Assembly: GCA_018831195.1 (NCBI GenBank)
Contig: JAHJDP010000011.1
Location: 1 to 57,359 of the forward strand
DNA from: Candidatus Eisenbacteria bacterium
Lineage (GTDB): Bacteria > Eisenbacteria > RBG-16-71-46 > CAIMUX01 > JAHJDP01
Direction: 5' to 3'
DNA length: 57,359 nt
The position numbers and the translations under genes were made by a program. Under the pieces are notes generated by a model that was given only the letters and a program-made list of their open reading frames with translations, made no database searches and was not told the origin of the DNA. Shown here piece after piece: positions 1 through 9,101 of the stretch. How positions within the stretch are numbered: position 1 is the stretch's first letter; every line of letters starts with the position of its first letter.

Positions 1-471
1 GATGGTGAATTGCTGGAAGGTATGCTGCTCGACCAATCGCTGCGCGTCTCCAGGCGCCTGCGCCGGGACGATGTCACCGGCCGGATTGTGCAACTCAAAA
101 TCCGCTATCATGACTTCAGCACCTACACACGCAGGGTGACGCTGGCCGGACCGACCGCCGATGCGGATGAGATTTATCGTGTAGCGCGGCACCTCTTCCA
201 GCGCGTATGGTCCCATAAAGCGGTGCGGTTGATCGGCGTCGGCGTCAGCGGGATCCAGCAAGCGGCTTCTGAGATGCTGGATCTTTTCTCATCGCCGCAG
301 AAGAACGAGAAGCGGCGGAACCTGACGCGGACCATCGACCAGATCGAAGAGCGATTCGGGCAGGGAAAGGTGATCCGGGCCAAGATGCTGGGCCGGGAGA
401 AGGCGGGCGGCACAGGGACGCCATCAAAGAAGGATACGGAGCGGCCGCGGCCCGGGCGGGAAAAGGAGTGA
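1..471 (+). CDS. dinB: DNA polymerase IV (DinB), C-terminal part
   Basis: The reading frame is open from base 1, so this is the 3' end of a gene that starts outside the window; 156 residues are visible. They match the little-finger domain of Y-family polymerases, which grips template DNA during translesion synthesis. The family-typical stretch VRLIGVGVSG is followed by MLDLF, close to the sliding-clamp-binding consensus QL(S/D)LF but with Met for Gln. A basic helix (RTIDQIEERFG) and a charged tail follow. The palm and finger catalytic residues lie upstream and cannot be judged. The stop is 11 bases before the likely start of the next gene. Confidence 0.88.
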   Translation, partial: DGELLEGMLLDQSLRVSRRLRRDDVTGRIVQLKIRYHDFSTYTRRVTLAGPTADADEIYRVARHLFQRVWSHKAVRLIGVGVSGIQQAASEMLDLFSSPQKNEKRRNLTRTIDQIEERFGQGKVIRAKMLGREKAGGTGTPSKKDTERPRPGREKE

Positions 472-482
472 GGGAGATAACC

Positions 483-1049
483 ATGGCCGAAGTTTTTGTA
501 CACGCAAAAGGGATCAACGAGTCGGATGATGTCGGTTCCGGTACGCGGATCTGGGCGCATGCCCATGTCATGAAGGGCGCGAAGGTCGGGCGGGATTGTA
601 ATATCGGCGATGGCGCCTTTATTGAAACCGGAGCGGTTCTCGGCAACTGCGTGACCGTAAAGAACGGCGTTTCCGTTTGGGATCGGGTCACCTGTGAGGA
701 TTACGTCTTCCTGGGGCCGAATGCCGTGCTGACGAACGACCCGGTTCCCCGCAGCCATCCCGACTACAAAGGACATCAGGAGAAATGGCTCCCGACACTC
801 CTGTGCGAAGGAACCACGATCGGCGCCAACGCGACCATCATCTGCGGCACAACGCTGGGACGGTGGTGTTTTGTCGGCGCCGGGGCCGTGGTGGTTCGAA
901 ATGTCCCCTCGCACGGCCTGGTTGTCGGCAATCCGGCCCATCAAATCGGCTGGGTCTGCCGCTGCGGCCAAAGACTCCCCGAAAATCTCACCTGTTCTTG
1001 CGGCAAGCGCTACCGTAAGAGTGATGGAGGCCTCAGGCCGGCGGAGTAA
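483..1049 (+). CDS. Hexapeptide-repeat N-acetyltransferase, WbpD/WlbB-like
   Basis: This 188-residue protein is a left-handed beta-helix acyltransferase. Hexapeptide turns such as GSGTRI, GAKVGR and GTTIGA run through residues 15-140. It resembles the WbpD/WlbB enzymes that acetylate the 3-amino group of UDP-2-acetamido-3-amino sugars for surface polysaccharide. The C-terminus carries two CxC pairs (VCRCG and CSCGKRY), a likely zinc ribbon seen in that subfamily. ATG 483 is preferred over the in-frame GTG at 468 because GGAG lies 6-7 bases upstream of it. No other sugar-pathway gene is adjacent, so the exact substrate is inference. Confidence 0.85.
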   Translation: MAEVFVHAKGINESDDVGSGTRIWAHAHVMKGAKVGRDCNIGDGAFIETGAVLGNCVTVKNGVSVWDRVTCEDYVFLGPNAVLTNDPVPRSHPDYKGHQEKWLPTLLCEGTTIGANATIICGTTLGRWCFVGAGAVVVRNVPSHGLVVGNPAHQIGWVCRCGQRLPENLTCSCGKRYRKSDGGLRPAE

Positions 1050-1112
1050 AAACGGTTTGGGAGCAAAAGACGGCATCACCGCCATCAAGGGCCGGAAATA
1101 AGGGAGATTTCT

Positions 1113-3197
1113 TTGGACGCAGCCGCTCTTTCCATTCTCGCCGAAGCGTTGAACCGCAGGCTGGCGGGAGACACGGCCGTTTCTGCGCTCCTCCTGCCCG
1201 TGCCGCGCCGGGCCTTGCTCCGTCTCCAAAGCGCCTCAGACACCTCTGAAGAGAAGGACGACATCGACTTTATCATTGATCTCCACCCTTCCCATCCGGC
1301 CGTTTGGATCGAACCGTTCCGCCATCATCCAAACCCCGATCCCCTGGCGGAAACTCTCACCGACTGGCTGATCGGACGGACCCTTCTGTCGATCGCGGCC
1401 GTGCCCTGGGACCGCACCTTGACCCTCCGGCTGAGTCCCCAGCCATCCGATGATGGCGGGCCGGGGCTGCTCCGATGTGACCTATTCGGTTCAACTCCGC
1501 GTCTTGTTCTGCTGGATGAAAACGGAAATGTTCAATATCGCTGCCCCGGCGGATCGGATACCGGATCGCCGGATCACGACCCCGGCCCGGCGGAATCCGG
1601 CGTCGACGCCGATCGGATTCGTTTTCTTGATCCTCTAGCGCTTGAAAGCGCGCCCGATGCGGTGAAGGCGGAACTTGAAACAGGACCTCCGTTTCAGAGT
1701 TCCGACATAAAATTTCTCACCGAGTATCTGACATATACATTAAAAGGTTGCACCGATCCCATGGCGCGGGAGATCCTCCATCGCGCGGAGGAAAGCGGGA
1801 TCCTTATAAAGGAGGTTTTGCAGGGGCTCATCAAAGATTTCGAGCAGGCGCAAAAGGCCGGCCCGCCGAACCTCCATCTCTATCTCCCGGATGAGTCGCG
1901 CAGAGGGGAATCGCCGCCGGAGAGCCCGCTGGGTTTTCTCAGCCCCTTCGAGCTGCGGCATCTTTCCGCGCCGCATCTTTCGGATCGGCATGCAACCGGC
2001 CAAGCGGCGCTGGGACATCGCGAGGACGAGGCGATCCTCCAGGCCGGGCGCTGGGGCCGGCATCTCGAAAAGCGGACCGTGGACCAGCTCCTGCAGCAGC
2101 GGCGGATCCAGATCATGCGCTCCCTCCAGCAATCGCTGACCCGCCTGGCGAAAAAACTGCTGGAGGAGAACAAACGCGGAGAGGCCACGGGTTCTTGGCG
2201 TCAATGGGCGCAGGCCCTCCTTATCCACAAACAAATGATAAAGCGGGGGAGCCGGATGGCGCTTCTCCCCGATCCCATGAATCCCGCCGAGGAGCTCATG
2301 ATTCCTCTCGATCCGACGCGGAATGTTCCGGAGAATGCGGATGATTATTTTCGCAAGGCCGGCCGGGAGGATCGAGCCAGGCCATTGCGGGAGAAGCGCT
2401 TAGCCTGTGTTGAAGCCGTTGTGACGCACCTGGCGATGGGCGAGGCGGTTCAGGGGTCTCGCTCCTGGAAGCGATGGCTGGAGCAGGGGGACAAGCTCTT
2501 CCCAGAGGCGGAATCCAAGCCGCCGGTGACACAGGACCTCCGGGTGAAGTGGCAGAGGCTTCGCTCGCAACTCCTTCCCCTGCTTGAGGCGCCGGGGTCG
2601 CAGGGACCCCTGGAGGAGCTTACCTACCGGCTGTTGCCCGCCTCCGCGGAAGGCCGAAGTCCCGGTGGGCGGGAAGGGGGCCGGCCGGCCTCACGCCGAG
2701 CCGGGCCCAAAAAGACCGGGGCGCAGCGGCCGGAGTCATCCGGCTTCCATCCGCGCCGCTTTATCCTGGCCGAGGGATGGATCGTCCTGGTCGGCCGCAG
2801 CAATCAGGAGAATGACTTCTTGACACACCATCTGGCCCGGTCGGATGATCTCTGGTTCCACGCCGATCATGCGGCGGGGAGCCATGTTGTCCTCCAACGC
2901 GCCGGCCGGAAGGACAATCCCAGCATCCGGGCGATGGAGGAAGCGGCATCGATCGCCGCCCGCTATAGCAAGGCCCACCATTCCGGCAAGGTCCCGGTGA
3001 CCTATACGCTGAAAAAGTTCGTCCGTAAACCGCGCAAGGCCCCGGCCGGCCTTGCCCTTTGCACGCAGACCAAGACGATCTTGGTCTCACCGGCTACCGA
3101 GGATTGGCTGAAGGAACACCAGGCCGCGGACAGCGCGTCGAAGCCCGGCTCCAGCGATCCAAGCTCTACAACTCGATTTCCCGGCCGACAACTATAG
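1113..3197 (+). CDS. rqcH: RqcH/NFACT family ribosome-quality-control protein
   Basis: This 694-residue protein belongs to the RqcH/Rqc2/FbpA (NFACT) family, which binds obstructed 50S subunits and adds C-terminal alanine tails to stalled nascent chains. The NFACT-N domain covers about residues 1-220 and includes the diagnostic Asp-Arg pair (D100-R101). A long Arg/Lys-rich helical middle (about 270-480) fits the coiled-coil arm. The NFACT-R/DUF814 region is near 545-670, with LWFHADHAAGSHVVL and a basic stretch around KKFVRKPRK. The start is TTG at 1113 with AGGGAG six bases upstream; an ATG start is not available nearby. It precedes glgP by 87 bases and may be cotranscribed. Confidence 0.9.
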   Translation: MDAAALSILAEALNRRLAGDTAVSALLLPVPRRALLRLQSASDTSEEKDDIDFIIDLHPSHPAVWIEPFRHHPNPDPLAETLTDWLIGRTLLSIAAVPWDRTLTLRLSPQPSDDGGPGLLRCDLFGSTPRLVLLDENGNVQYRCPGGSDTGSPDHDPGPAESGVDADRIRFLDPLALESAPDAVKAELETGPPFQSSDIKFLTEYLTYTLKGCTDPMAREILHRAEESGILIKEVLQGLIKDFEQAQKAGPPNLHLYLPDESRRGESPPESPLGFLSPFELRHLSAPHLSDRHATGQAALGHREDEAILQAGRWGRHLEKRTVDQLLQQRRIQIMRSLQQSLTRLAKKLLEENKRGEATGSWRQWAQALLIHKQMIKRGSRMALLPDPMNPAEELMIPLDPTRNVPENADDYFRKAGREDRARPLREKRLACVEAVVTHLAMGEAVQGSRSWKRWLEQGDKLFPEAESKPPVTQDLRVKWQRLRSQLLPLLEAPGSQGPLEELTYRLLPASAEGRSPGGREGGRPASRRAGPKKTGAQRPESSGFHPRRFILAEGWIVLVGRSNQENDFLTHHLARSDDLWFHADHAAGSHVVLQRAGRKDNPSIRAMEEAASIAARYSKAHHSGKVPVTYTLKKFVRKPRKAPAGLALCTQTKTILVSPATEDWLKEHQAADSASKPGSSDPSSTTRFPGRQL

Positions 3198-3284
3198 TAC
3201 CCGGTTCCAGGCGGGTTCCCTGGAAGAACCCTGCAGGTTGTGCATTTTGTATAACCCGTTTTTTGTACGATCAAGGAGGAGTCC

Positions 3285-5447
3285 GTGGACATCGATGTAA
3301 AAATGAGAGAACTGGCCAGAAATCTCCAGTGGACCTGGCAGCCTGAAGTCATCCGTTTGTTTCGCGCCATTGATCCGGCTCTCTTTCGCTCGGTTAAACA
3401 TAATCCGGTTGAGCTTCTCGCCCGCTTTTCAAAAGAGGATTTGGAAAAACGGGCGACGGATCTCGCACTGGAGCCTCGGATCAATTTCGCCTTTCACAGG
3501 CTGCGGGAATATCTCGACAACGAACATACATGGGGAGCCTTTCACGGCGGCCCTCTTCATTCCAGACCCGTCGCCTATTTCTCCGCCGAATTCGGCCTGC
3601 ATGAGTCGCTGCCGATCTTTTCCGGCGGCCTGGGTGTGCTGGCCGGCGATCATCTGAAGGCTGCTTCCGATCTCGGCGTGCCGCTGGTCGGCGTCGGTCT
3701 CTTTTATGCTCAAGGTTACTTCAACCAGGAGATCAATCCGGAGGGGTGGCAATCCGAACATTATTTTGAGTCGGATGTTGAACTGCTGCCGATGGATCAC
3801 GCCTTGGGGCCCGATGGTGAACCGATCTTCGTTAAAGTAAAAACCCGTGAATCGGAAATAAAGCTCGGTATCTGGTCCGCCCAGGTCGGACGGAACCGCC
3901 TGATCCTTCTCGATTCCGATGTGGAAGGAAACAGCGACGCCGACCGCGCCCTGACCACGACACTCTACGGAGGCGATCAGCGAGTCCGGATCCGCCAGGA
4001 ACATATTCTCGGTGTCGGCGGCCTGCGCGCCCTCTGCGCTCTGGAGATATGCCCCGGAGTCATTCATATGAACGAGGGGCACAGCGCCTTCGCCGTCTTG
4101 GAACTCGCCCGGAAGTTGATGGAACGCGACGCTAAAACTTTTTCAGAAGTGGAAGAAACCGCCGCCTCAATGACAGTTTTTACAACCCACACACCGGTGG
4201 AAGCCGGTCACGACCGCTTTTCCGCAGAATTGGTTGAATCGACCATCGGCCCGCTGCGCGAGCAGATCGGTCTCTCTGAGAAGGAACTCCTCGGTCTGGG
4301 ACGCGTCAATCCTGACAACAACAACGAACTCTTCTGCATGACGGTTCTGGGGATGAAGATGGCCCGCTCGATCAACGGTGTCTCCGCCATCCATGGACGA
4401 GTGAGCCGCGCCATGTGGCAATCACTTTGGCCCGAGACCGAAGTCCATCAAATCCCGATCGGCCACATTACCAACGGCGTGCATGTTCACTCATGGCTCG
4501 CCGTGCCGATGGCGCAACTCTACGATCGTTACCTTCGGGAGAAATGGAAAACACGGGTCTGTTATCCCGAAACTTGGGAGCGGATCTTTGACATTGAGGA
4601 TACCGAATTCTGGGAAGTCCACCAGATCCTTAAGGTCCGTCTCGTTGACTTCGTAGAGCGGGCCATAAAGGTCCAACATGAGCGCTGGGCAAAAAGCGGC
4701 GCCAAGATCAACAATATCACCCGCCTCGATCCAGCAGCGTTGACCGTCGGTTTTGCACGGCGCGCGGCAACGTATAAGCGCTTGGGACTCCTTTTGGATG
4801 ATATCGAGCGGTTCGATCGCCTGGTGAATCATCCCGAGCACCCGGTGCAGTTTGTCTTCTCCGGGAAGGCGCACCCCGCCGACGAGCCTGGGAAGAAGTT
4901 GATCCAGCGTGTTTGCAGGGTGACACAGGACCCCCGTTTCCAGGGAAAAATCTTCTTCGTTGAAGATTACGGTTACAATGTCTCCCGGCACCTTGTTCAA
5001 GGTGTCGATGTCTGGCTGAATACGCCGCGGCGTCCTCTGGAAGCATGCGGAACCAGCGGAGAAAAAGTCCTGCTGAATGGCGGATTGAATCTTTCGATCC
5101 TGGACGGCTGGTGGGCCGAGGCTTTCGACGGCACCAACGGTTTCGCCATCGGCGAGGGGGGAGAACACGCCAATCTGGACAAACAAGACGCCTATGACCG
5201 GGAGGCCACCTATAACGCCTTTGAAAACGAGGTCATCCCCCTCTTCTACGACCGCGACGAGCAGGGTCTCCCCCGGGGCTGGATCCATCGTGTAAAGCGG
5301 GCGATCAGCAGTCTCGGCTGGAAGTTTAATGCCGACCGGATGGTGCAGGACTATACCCGGAACTGCTATCTACCGGCTTGTGGAGGATTTATCTGCAGCT
5401 TCCCGCGTGGGGCGCTGGAGCGGAGGCTCTCCAAATCAGGGCACTAG
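3285..5447 (+). CDS. glgP: Alpha-glucan phosphorylase (GT35)
   Basis: This 720-residue enzyme releases glucose 1-phosphate from glycogen or maltodextrin. It matches the short, prokaryote-specific alpha-glucan phosphorylase group (TIGR02094 type). Visible landmarks are the N-terminal YFSAEFGLHESLPIFSGGLG segment, the central AARRAATYKR-like stretch and the PLP segment EACGTSGEK, in which K594 is the expected PLP lysine; most relatives have GTSGMK or GTSNMK. The protein ends soon after the family motif FNADRMVQDY. GTG 3285 is preceded by AAGGAGGA at 3273-3280, one of the best ribosome-binding sites in the window. A strong terminator follows 60 bases after the stop. Confidence 0.93.
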   Translation: MDIDVKMRELARNLQWTWQPEVIRLFRAIDPALFRSVKHNPVELLARFSKEDLEKRATDLALEPRINFAFHRLREYLDNEHTWGAFHGGPLHSRPVAYFSAEFGLHESLPIFSGGLGVLAGDHLKAASDLGVPLVGVGLFYAQGYFNQEINPEGWQSEHYFESDVELLPMDHALGPDGEPIFVKVKTRESEIKLGIWSAQVGRNRLILLDSDVEGNSDADRALTTTLYGGDQRVRIRQEHILGVGGLRALCALEICPGVIHMNEGHSAFAVLELARKLMERDAKTFSEVEETAASMTVFTTHTPVEAGHDRFSAELVESTIGPLREQIGLSEKELLGLGRVNPDNNNELFCMTVLGMKMARSINGVSAIHGRVSRAMWQSLWPETEVHQIPIGHITNGVHVHSWLAVPMAQLYDRYLREKWKTRVCYPETWERIFDIEDTEFWEVHQILKVRLVDFVERAIKVQHERWAKSGAKINNITRLDPAALTVGFARRAATYKRLGLLLDDIERFDRLVNHPEHPVQFVFSGKAHPADEPGKKLIQRVCRVTQDPRFQGKIFFVEDYGYNVSRHLVQGVDVWLNTPRRPLEACGTSGEKVLLNGGLNLSILDGWWAEAFDGTNGFAIGEGGEHANLDKQDAYDREATYNAFENEVIPLFYDRDEQGLPRGWIHRVKRAISSLGWKFNADRMVQDYTRNCYLPACGGFICSFPRGALERRLSKSGH

Positions 5448-5507
5448 GGTCAACGGAGTGATGAGGATCTGAATCCGGGCGTTGAGCGCGACGCCGTAAT
5501 GATCACC

Positions 5508-5546
5508 ACCCGGCGCCGGTAACACACCGGCGCCGGGTCATTTTTT
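5508..5546 (+). terminator. Intrinsic terminator after glgP
   Basis: There is a perfect 13-bp inverted repeat, ACCCGGCGCCGGT at 5508-5520 and its complement at 5526-5538, with a 5-base loop. Two bases later comes a run of six T (5541-5546). It closes the dinB-glgP stretch. Confidence 0.93.
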
Positions 5547-5628
5547 GCCTCGGGTCAAAGCCCGGCCCCAAACAGACCACCCCTCAAAATCAACTATTTT
5601 CAAAAACTTAATTTATTCAATATTCATA

Positions 5629-5657
5629 TTGACATAATCAATATTATTGACGATAAT
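5629..5657 (+). promoter_or_regulatory. Sigma70-type promoter of the DUF2089 operon
   Basis: TTGACA (5629-5634), a 17-base spacer and GATAAT (5652-5657) predict transcription from about 5664, only about 16 bases before the start codon. The region is AT-rich, unlike its surroundings. ATTGAC recurs at 5628 and 5646, and an inverted form (GTCAT/ATGAC-like) lies downstream, so an operator may overlap the promoter. Confidence 0.82.
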
Positions 5658-5679
5658 ATGACAATAACTGGAGGAGATC

Positions 5680-6030
5680 ATGGATATTTCTCAATGCACT
5701 TGCCCCGATTGTGGAAACCCGATGAAGATCACCACGACAAGATGCGAGACGTGTAACATCAAGCTAAATGGTGAGTTCGAGGTTTCCGCCCTTGCTCGTC
5801 TGCCCCTTGAGGATCAGCTCTTTGTGATGGCCTTCCTGCGGCACCACGGTTCCATTAAAAAAATGGAGGATCTCTTCGGGATCAGCTATCCGACAGTGAA
5901 GAACAAGCTCAATCTCATCGTTTCCCGCCTCGACAAGAGCTTCGACGTCCCTTCCACCAACTCCTTCATTCTTGATCAACTCGCAGCCGGCGAGATCACG
6001 GTCGACGAGGCCTTGAGGAGGATGAGCTGA
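5680..6030 (+). CDS. DUF2089 family zinc-ribbon regulator
   Basis: This 116-residue protein has an N-terminal zinc ribbon (C6, C8, C11 and C22, C25). A helix-turn-helix-like segment covers about residues 35-85 (HHGSIKKMEDLFGISYPTVK), with the typical DUF2089 sequence. The final helix, ILDQLAAGEITVDEALRRM, resembles the N-terminus of the SHOCT-like protein two genes downstream. The family is thought to be regulatory and is usually encoded beside a small membrane protein and a SHOCT-like protein, as here. ATG 5680 follows GGAGGAG at 5670-5676. The stop overlaps the next start by one base (TGATG). Confidence 0.85.
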   Translation: MDISQCTCPDCGNPMKITTTRCETCNIKLNGEFEVSALARLPLEDQLFVMAFLRHHGSIKKMEDLFGISYPTVKNKLNLIVSRLDKSFDVPSTNSFILDQLAAGEITVDEALRRMS

Positions 6031-6434
6031 TGTGGCCGGTCTTGCTTATCGTCGGAATCGGGCGACGGAAGCCGATCCCCCTGCCTTTTCCTCTCTTTCT
6101 ATTCTGGCCGTTTATCCTGATCGGCTGGATGGTCGCCGGTTTGATAACCCTCATAAGGCGGATCCATGGAACCCATCATCCTTCGAGCACACGGCAGAGC
6201 CGAGATTCACGCCCCGGAAGACCATCCGACAGACAACCAGAGATCATTCAAGGCGGCGACGAGTACAAATTTCACGCAGAACCCAAATGGCGACGGGCCG
6301 ACGAGGCCTATTCCATAAAAACCCGCCCGGAGATTCCCCTGGGATTGGCTCTGACCGCTTTTACAAAGCTGCACGGTCTACGGATCGATGTCAGATCAAA
6401 AGACAACCATAAGGTCTATTTTCTGATTATATAA
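6030..6434 (+). CDS. Small membrane protein of the DUF2089 operon
   Basis: I do not recognise a family for this 134-residue protein. A hydrophobic N-terminus (residues 2-10), a basic patch (RRK) and a Pro/Phe-rich membrane segment at about 20-43 are followed by an Arg/Ser-rich linker. A predicted soluble C-terminal part ends in strands (GLRIDVRSKDNHKVYFLII). Its start overlaps the DUF2089 stop by one base, which indicates translational coupling. The position between the DUF2089 regulator and the SHOCT-like protein suggests a membrane partner of those two proteins; that is inference. Confidence 0.65.
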   Translation: MWPVLLIVGIGRRKPIPLPFPLFLFWPFILIGWMVAGLITLIRRIHGTHHPSSTRQSRDSRPGRPSDRQPEIIQGGDEYKFHAEPKWRRADEAYSIKTRPEIPLGLALTAFTKLHGLRIDVRSKDNHKVYFLII

Positions 6435-6461
6435 GGTGAAGCATGCATAGGAGGAAAACCA

Positions 6462-6890
6462 ATGTCTGAACGCAAGCAGATTCTGGATATGCTGGCCGCC
6501 GGAACGATTACACCGGAAGAGGCGGAGCGCCTGCTGGATAAATTGAAATCCAGTGAGAGCGGATCTTTTGAAACAAAATCTTACGCGGAAGGTTTTCAAT
6601 CAAAGACAAACGAGCGCAGAACGACGGGGACTCCCAAATTCCTGCGGGTTCTCGTGAACAGCAAGAACGGCGAGACGGTCAACATCCGGGTCCCGCTTGC
6701 CTTAATCCGCACAGGGATAAAGCTTGGCGCCATGCTTCCAGATGAAGCGAAGATCAAGCTGAACGAGAAGGGCATCGATCTGTCGCAATTCCAGGGCCTC
6801 GAGCAGGATGAATTATTGGAGGCGCTGAAGACCCTGTCGATCGATATCGATTCATCCAACGGCGATGTGGTGAAGGTATTCTGTGAATAG
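6462..6890 (+). CDS. SHOCT-like domain protein
   Basis: This 142-residue protein begins with a SHOCT-like helical hairpin at residues 5-28 (QILDMLAAGTITPEEAERLL), as seen at the N-terminus of YvlB/LiaX-type envelope-stress proteins. A linker leads to a compact domain (about 60-142) with FLRVLVNSKNGETVNIRVP, a sequence type found in adhesin-like relatives. ATG 6462 has AGGAGG nine bases upstream. It is probably cotranscribed with the two upstream genes. A role in envelope-stress sensing is inferred from the family and operon only. Confidence 0.75.
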   Translation: MSERKQILDMLAAGTITPEEAERLLDKLKSSESGSFETKSYAEGFQSKTNERRTTGTPKFLRVLVNSKNGETVNIRVPLALIRTGIKLGAMLPDEAKIKLNEKGIDLSQFQGLEQDELLEALKTLSIDIDSSNGDVVKVFCE

Positions 6891-6928
6891 ATCTTTTGCG
6901 CGCCGCCCATCACGCATCCCCGGGATCA

Positions 6929-6961
6929 ATAAAAAATAGGGGCGGACATAAAGCCCGCCCC
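6929..6961 (-). terminator. Terminator for the ABC exporter operon (minus strand)
   Basis: GGGGCGG (6939-6945) pairs with CCGCCCC (6955-6961). On the minus strand the hairpin is followed by TATTTTTTATT, so it can stop transcription arriving from 7116. On the plus strand it has no T run but may still slow read-through from the SHOCT operon. Confidence 0.7.
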
Positions 6962-7115
6962 ATGTCCGATCGACACCCGTGGATTAGGCCGTCGACGGAC
7001 TTACTCATAAAAGCACATCTGCGATTCTTTGGCGACCCTGTTTTAACATATCACCAAAAATTTTTTAACAAGAGAACTCGGCGCAGGTTCCGACGGCAAA
7101 CACAAGTTCAGCGGA

Positions 7116-9101
7116 TTAGACCTGTGCCTTGGCGGATGTTACTCCCCCCGCTGACGCCTTTAGGTGCGCTTTACGATGTTCGGTGATCAGGAACTTCCTG
7201 TAAGTGTCGCAGCGTACAGCCAACTCGTCGTGTGTTCCCTGGTCAACCAAACGGCCGCCGTTCAGAACCAGAATTCTATCCGCCCGCCGGATCGTCGCCA
7301 GCCGATGCGACACGATAAAGCAGGTGCAGTTTCCGAATTCATTATCCAGCCGTTCCCAGAATCGATCCTCATTATGTGCATCCAGCGCCGCGGTGCAATC
7401 ATCTAATAGCAGAACCCGCGGACGTCCCGCGAGGGCCCGCGCAATGGCGATCCGCTGCTTCTGCCCGCCCGATACCAGCGATCCCTTCTGTCCCACCATG
7501 GTCTGCATTCCTTCCGGCAAGACCTTCAAGTCCTGGTTCATCTGGGCAATCGATAGGCATCGGCGGGTCCATTCTTCGTCCTGGGCCGTCTCTGCGATCG
7601 TGTCCACAGCCATATCTTCTGCTGTGTCTCCGGCCGCGCCCTCGTTTGTTAAAGCCATATTCTCCGCATCCGGTACGGAACGCCCGAAGAGGACATTTTC
7701 GGCGACCGACTTCGAGAAGAGAACGCCTTCTTGGGGCACATAGCCGAGATGCCGCCTATATGAGTCCCAATCCCATTCGCTGAACAGCCGCCCGTTGACG
7801 CGCACCTCCCCCTTCTGCGGAATGAGGATGCCGGCCAGCAGCTTCAACAGGGTCGATTTGCCGCTCGCGACAGGGCCCACGATGGCAACCCGCGACCCGG
7901 CGGAGATTTGGAATGTCGCCTCCGAAACAGTCATCCTGCCGTCATCGTAGGCAAATGAGACATTGTCGAAGGCGATCTTCTGGATCTCATCCAGTTCATC
8001 ACCCTTCTCGCGTGTGATCTTCACCGGGTATTGCTTGATCTCTTCGACACGGTCGATCGAAACAAAAGCCTGCTGCCCCGTCATGAAGAGATGGGGAAGG
8101 TCCATCATCGGATGAGCCAGCATATCCAGAAAGACATAAAAGGCAAAGAGCGTGCCGATTGTCATCTCGCCGCGTATAACCATGTATCCGCCGACAGCAA
8201 TGACGATCATTTGACCGACCCGGCTGGCCAGCGTATCCAGCGACCAGAGCACGGTCTGAATCTTCATCAATCCCAAGAAGATCCCGCGGCGCTCCTTCAT
8301 CAGCTCCGACAGCCGGTTACTTTGCCCCTCTTCCGCGCGAAAGGCTTTGACAATGCGGATCCCGGAAAAGGCCGCTTCGAGAAGATCGCTCGTCTTTGAG
8401 ATAGACTCCTGCGACGCCTGCACATAAAGACGGATCTTGTGCCGCAGGTTGTAGAAGAGCCACATCATGATCGGCAGCGGGATAACCGAGACAAGGGTCA
8501 GCTTCCAGTTCAGCGTCATCATGACACCGAGACAGAAGAGCATCTTTGACGCCGACTCGATCGCCCTGAAGATCCCCGAGCAGCCGAACCAGGAGATCTT
8601 GGGAAACTCATAGATATCATCGGTCAGACGCGTGACGACATCCCCGGTCCGGAAGGCATTGTTGAAGCAATAATCCTTTTGCATGAGGTGGCCGAAGACA
8701 TCCTCACGAATATCCTTGTCAAGACGCAGATTCATGAGAGCCCGGGTGGCCGGATACAAACCAGCCACGATCCGCCCCAGGGCGATAAATCCCAACGCCG
8801 TCATAACGCTGACGATCTTTGCGCCTTCGCTGCTTTGCCCGACAATTTCTGTGAGGCGGTCGATCACCCAGCGAAAGACAAGGGGATAGGCGACCGCGAC
8901 CGCTGTTGAGACGAGGGTAAAGAGGGTCAGAGAGATGAGGATGGGAGTATGCGGCCGCCAGTAGCCCCACAGCCAGCGCAGATGGGCTTTCACACCCTTG
9001 AGTGTGCCCGAACCCATGACATTCCGCGACGTCATGCCGTCTTCCCTCGTATTGGAATCGGTTGGCGTCTCGGCCTGTTTGTCACTCTGTTCGGTACTCA
9101 T
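7116..9101 (-). CDS. Heterodimeric ABC exporter, subunit with degenerate Walker B
   Basis: This 661-residue half-transporter has six predicted membrane helices (about 40-330) and a C-terminal ATPase. Walker A is GPVASGKST near residue 410, the signature is VSGGQ near 544 and the H-loop is SHRLATI. Walker B reads LLLDD, so the catalytic Glu is replaced by Asp. That is the hallmark of the non-hydrolysing site in heterodimeric exporters such as TM287/288 and YheHI. An acidic Asp/Glu/Ala-rich insertion (about 474-507) precedes the signature. ATG 9101 overlaps the upstream stop by four bases (ATGA). The substrate (drug or lipid) cannot be told from sequence. Confidence 0.92.
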   Translation of the reverse strand: MSTEQSDKQAETPTDSNTREDGMTSRNVMGSGTLKGVKAHLRWLWGYWRPHTPILISLTLFTLVSTAVAVAYPLVFRWVIDRLTEIVGQSSEGAKIVSVMTALGFIALGRIVAGLYPATRALMNLRLDKDIREDVFGHLMQKDYCFNNAFRTGDVVTRLTDDIYEFPKISWFGCSGIFRAIESASKMLFCLGVMMTLNWKLTLVSVIPLPIMMWLFYNLRHKIRLYVQASQESISKTSDLLEAAFSGIRIVKAFRAEEGQSNRLSELMKERRGIFLGLMKIQTVLWSLDTLASRVGQMIVIAVGGYMVIRGEMTIGTLFAFYVFLDMLAHPMMDLPHLFMTGQQAFVSIDRVEEIKQYPVKITREKGDELDEIQKIAFDNVSFAYDDGRMTVSEATFQISAGSRVAIVGPVASGKSTLLKLLAGILIPQKGEVRVNGRLFSEWDWDSYRRHLGYVPQEGVLFSKSVAENVLFGRSVPDAENMALTNEGAAGDTAEDMAVDTIAETAQDEEWTRRCLSIAQMNQDLKVLPEGMQTMVGQKGSLVSGGQKQRIAIARALAGRPRVLLLDDCTAALDAHNEDRFWERLDNEFGNCTCFIVSHRLATIRRADRILVLNGGRLVDQGTHDELAVRCDTYRKFLITEHRKAHLKASAGGVTSAKAQV

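Noticed and set aside
174-1229. 351-codon minus-strand open frame opposite dinB, the acetyltransferase and the rqcH start
   Set aside because: The plus-strand genes have clear family motifs and ribosome-binding sites; the minus reading has none and is a GC-driven shadow.
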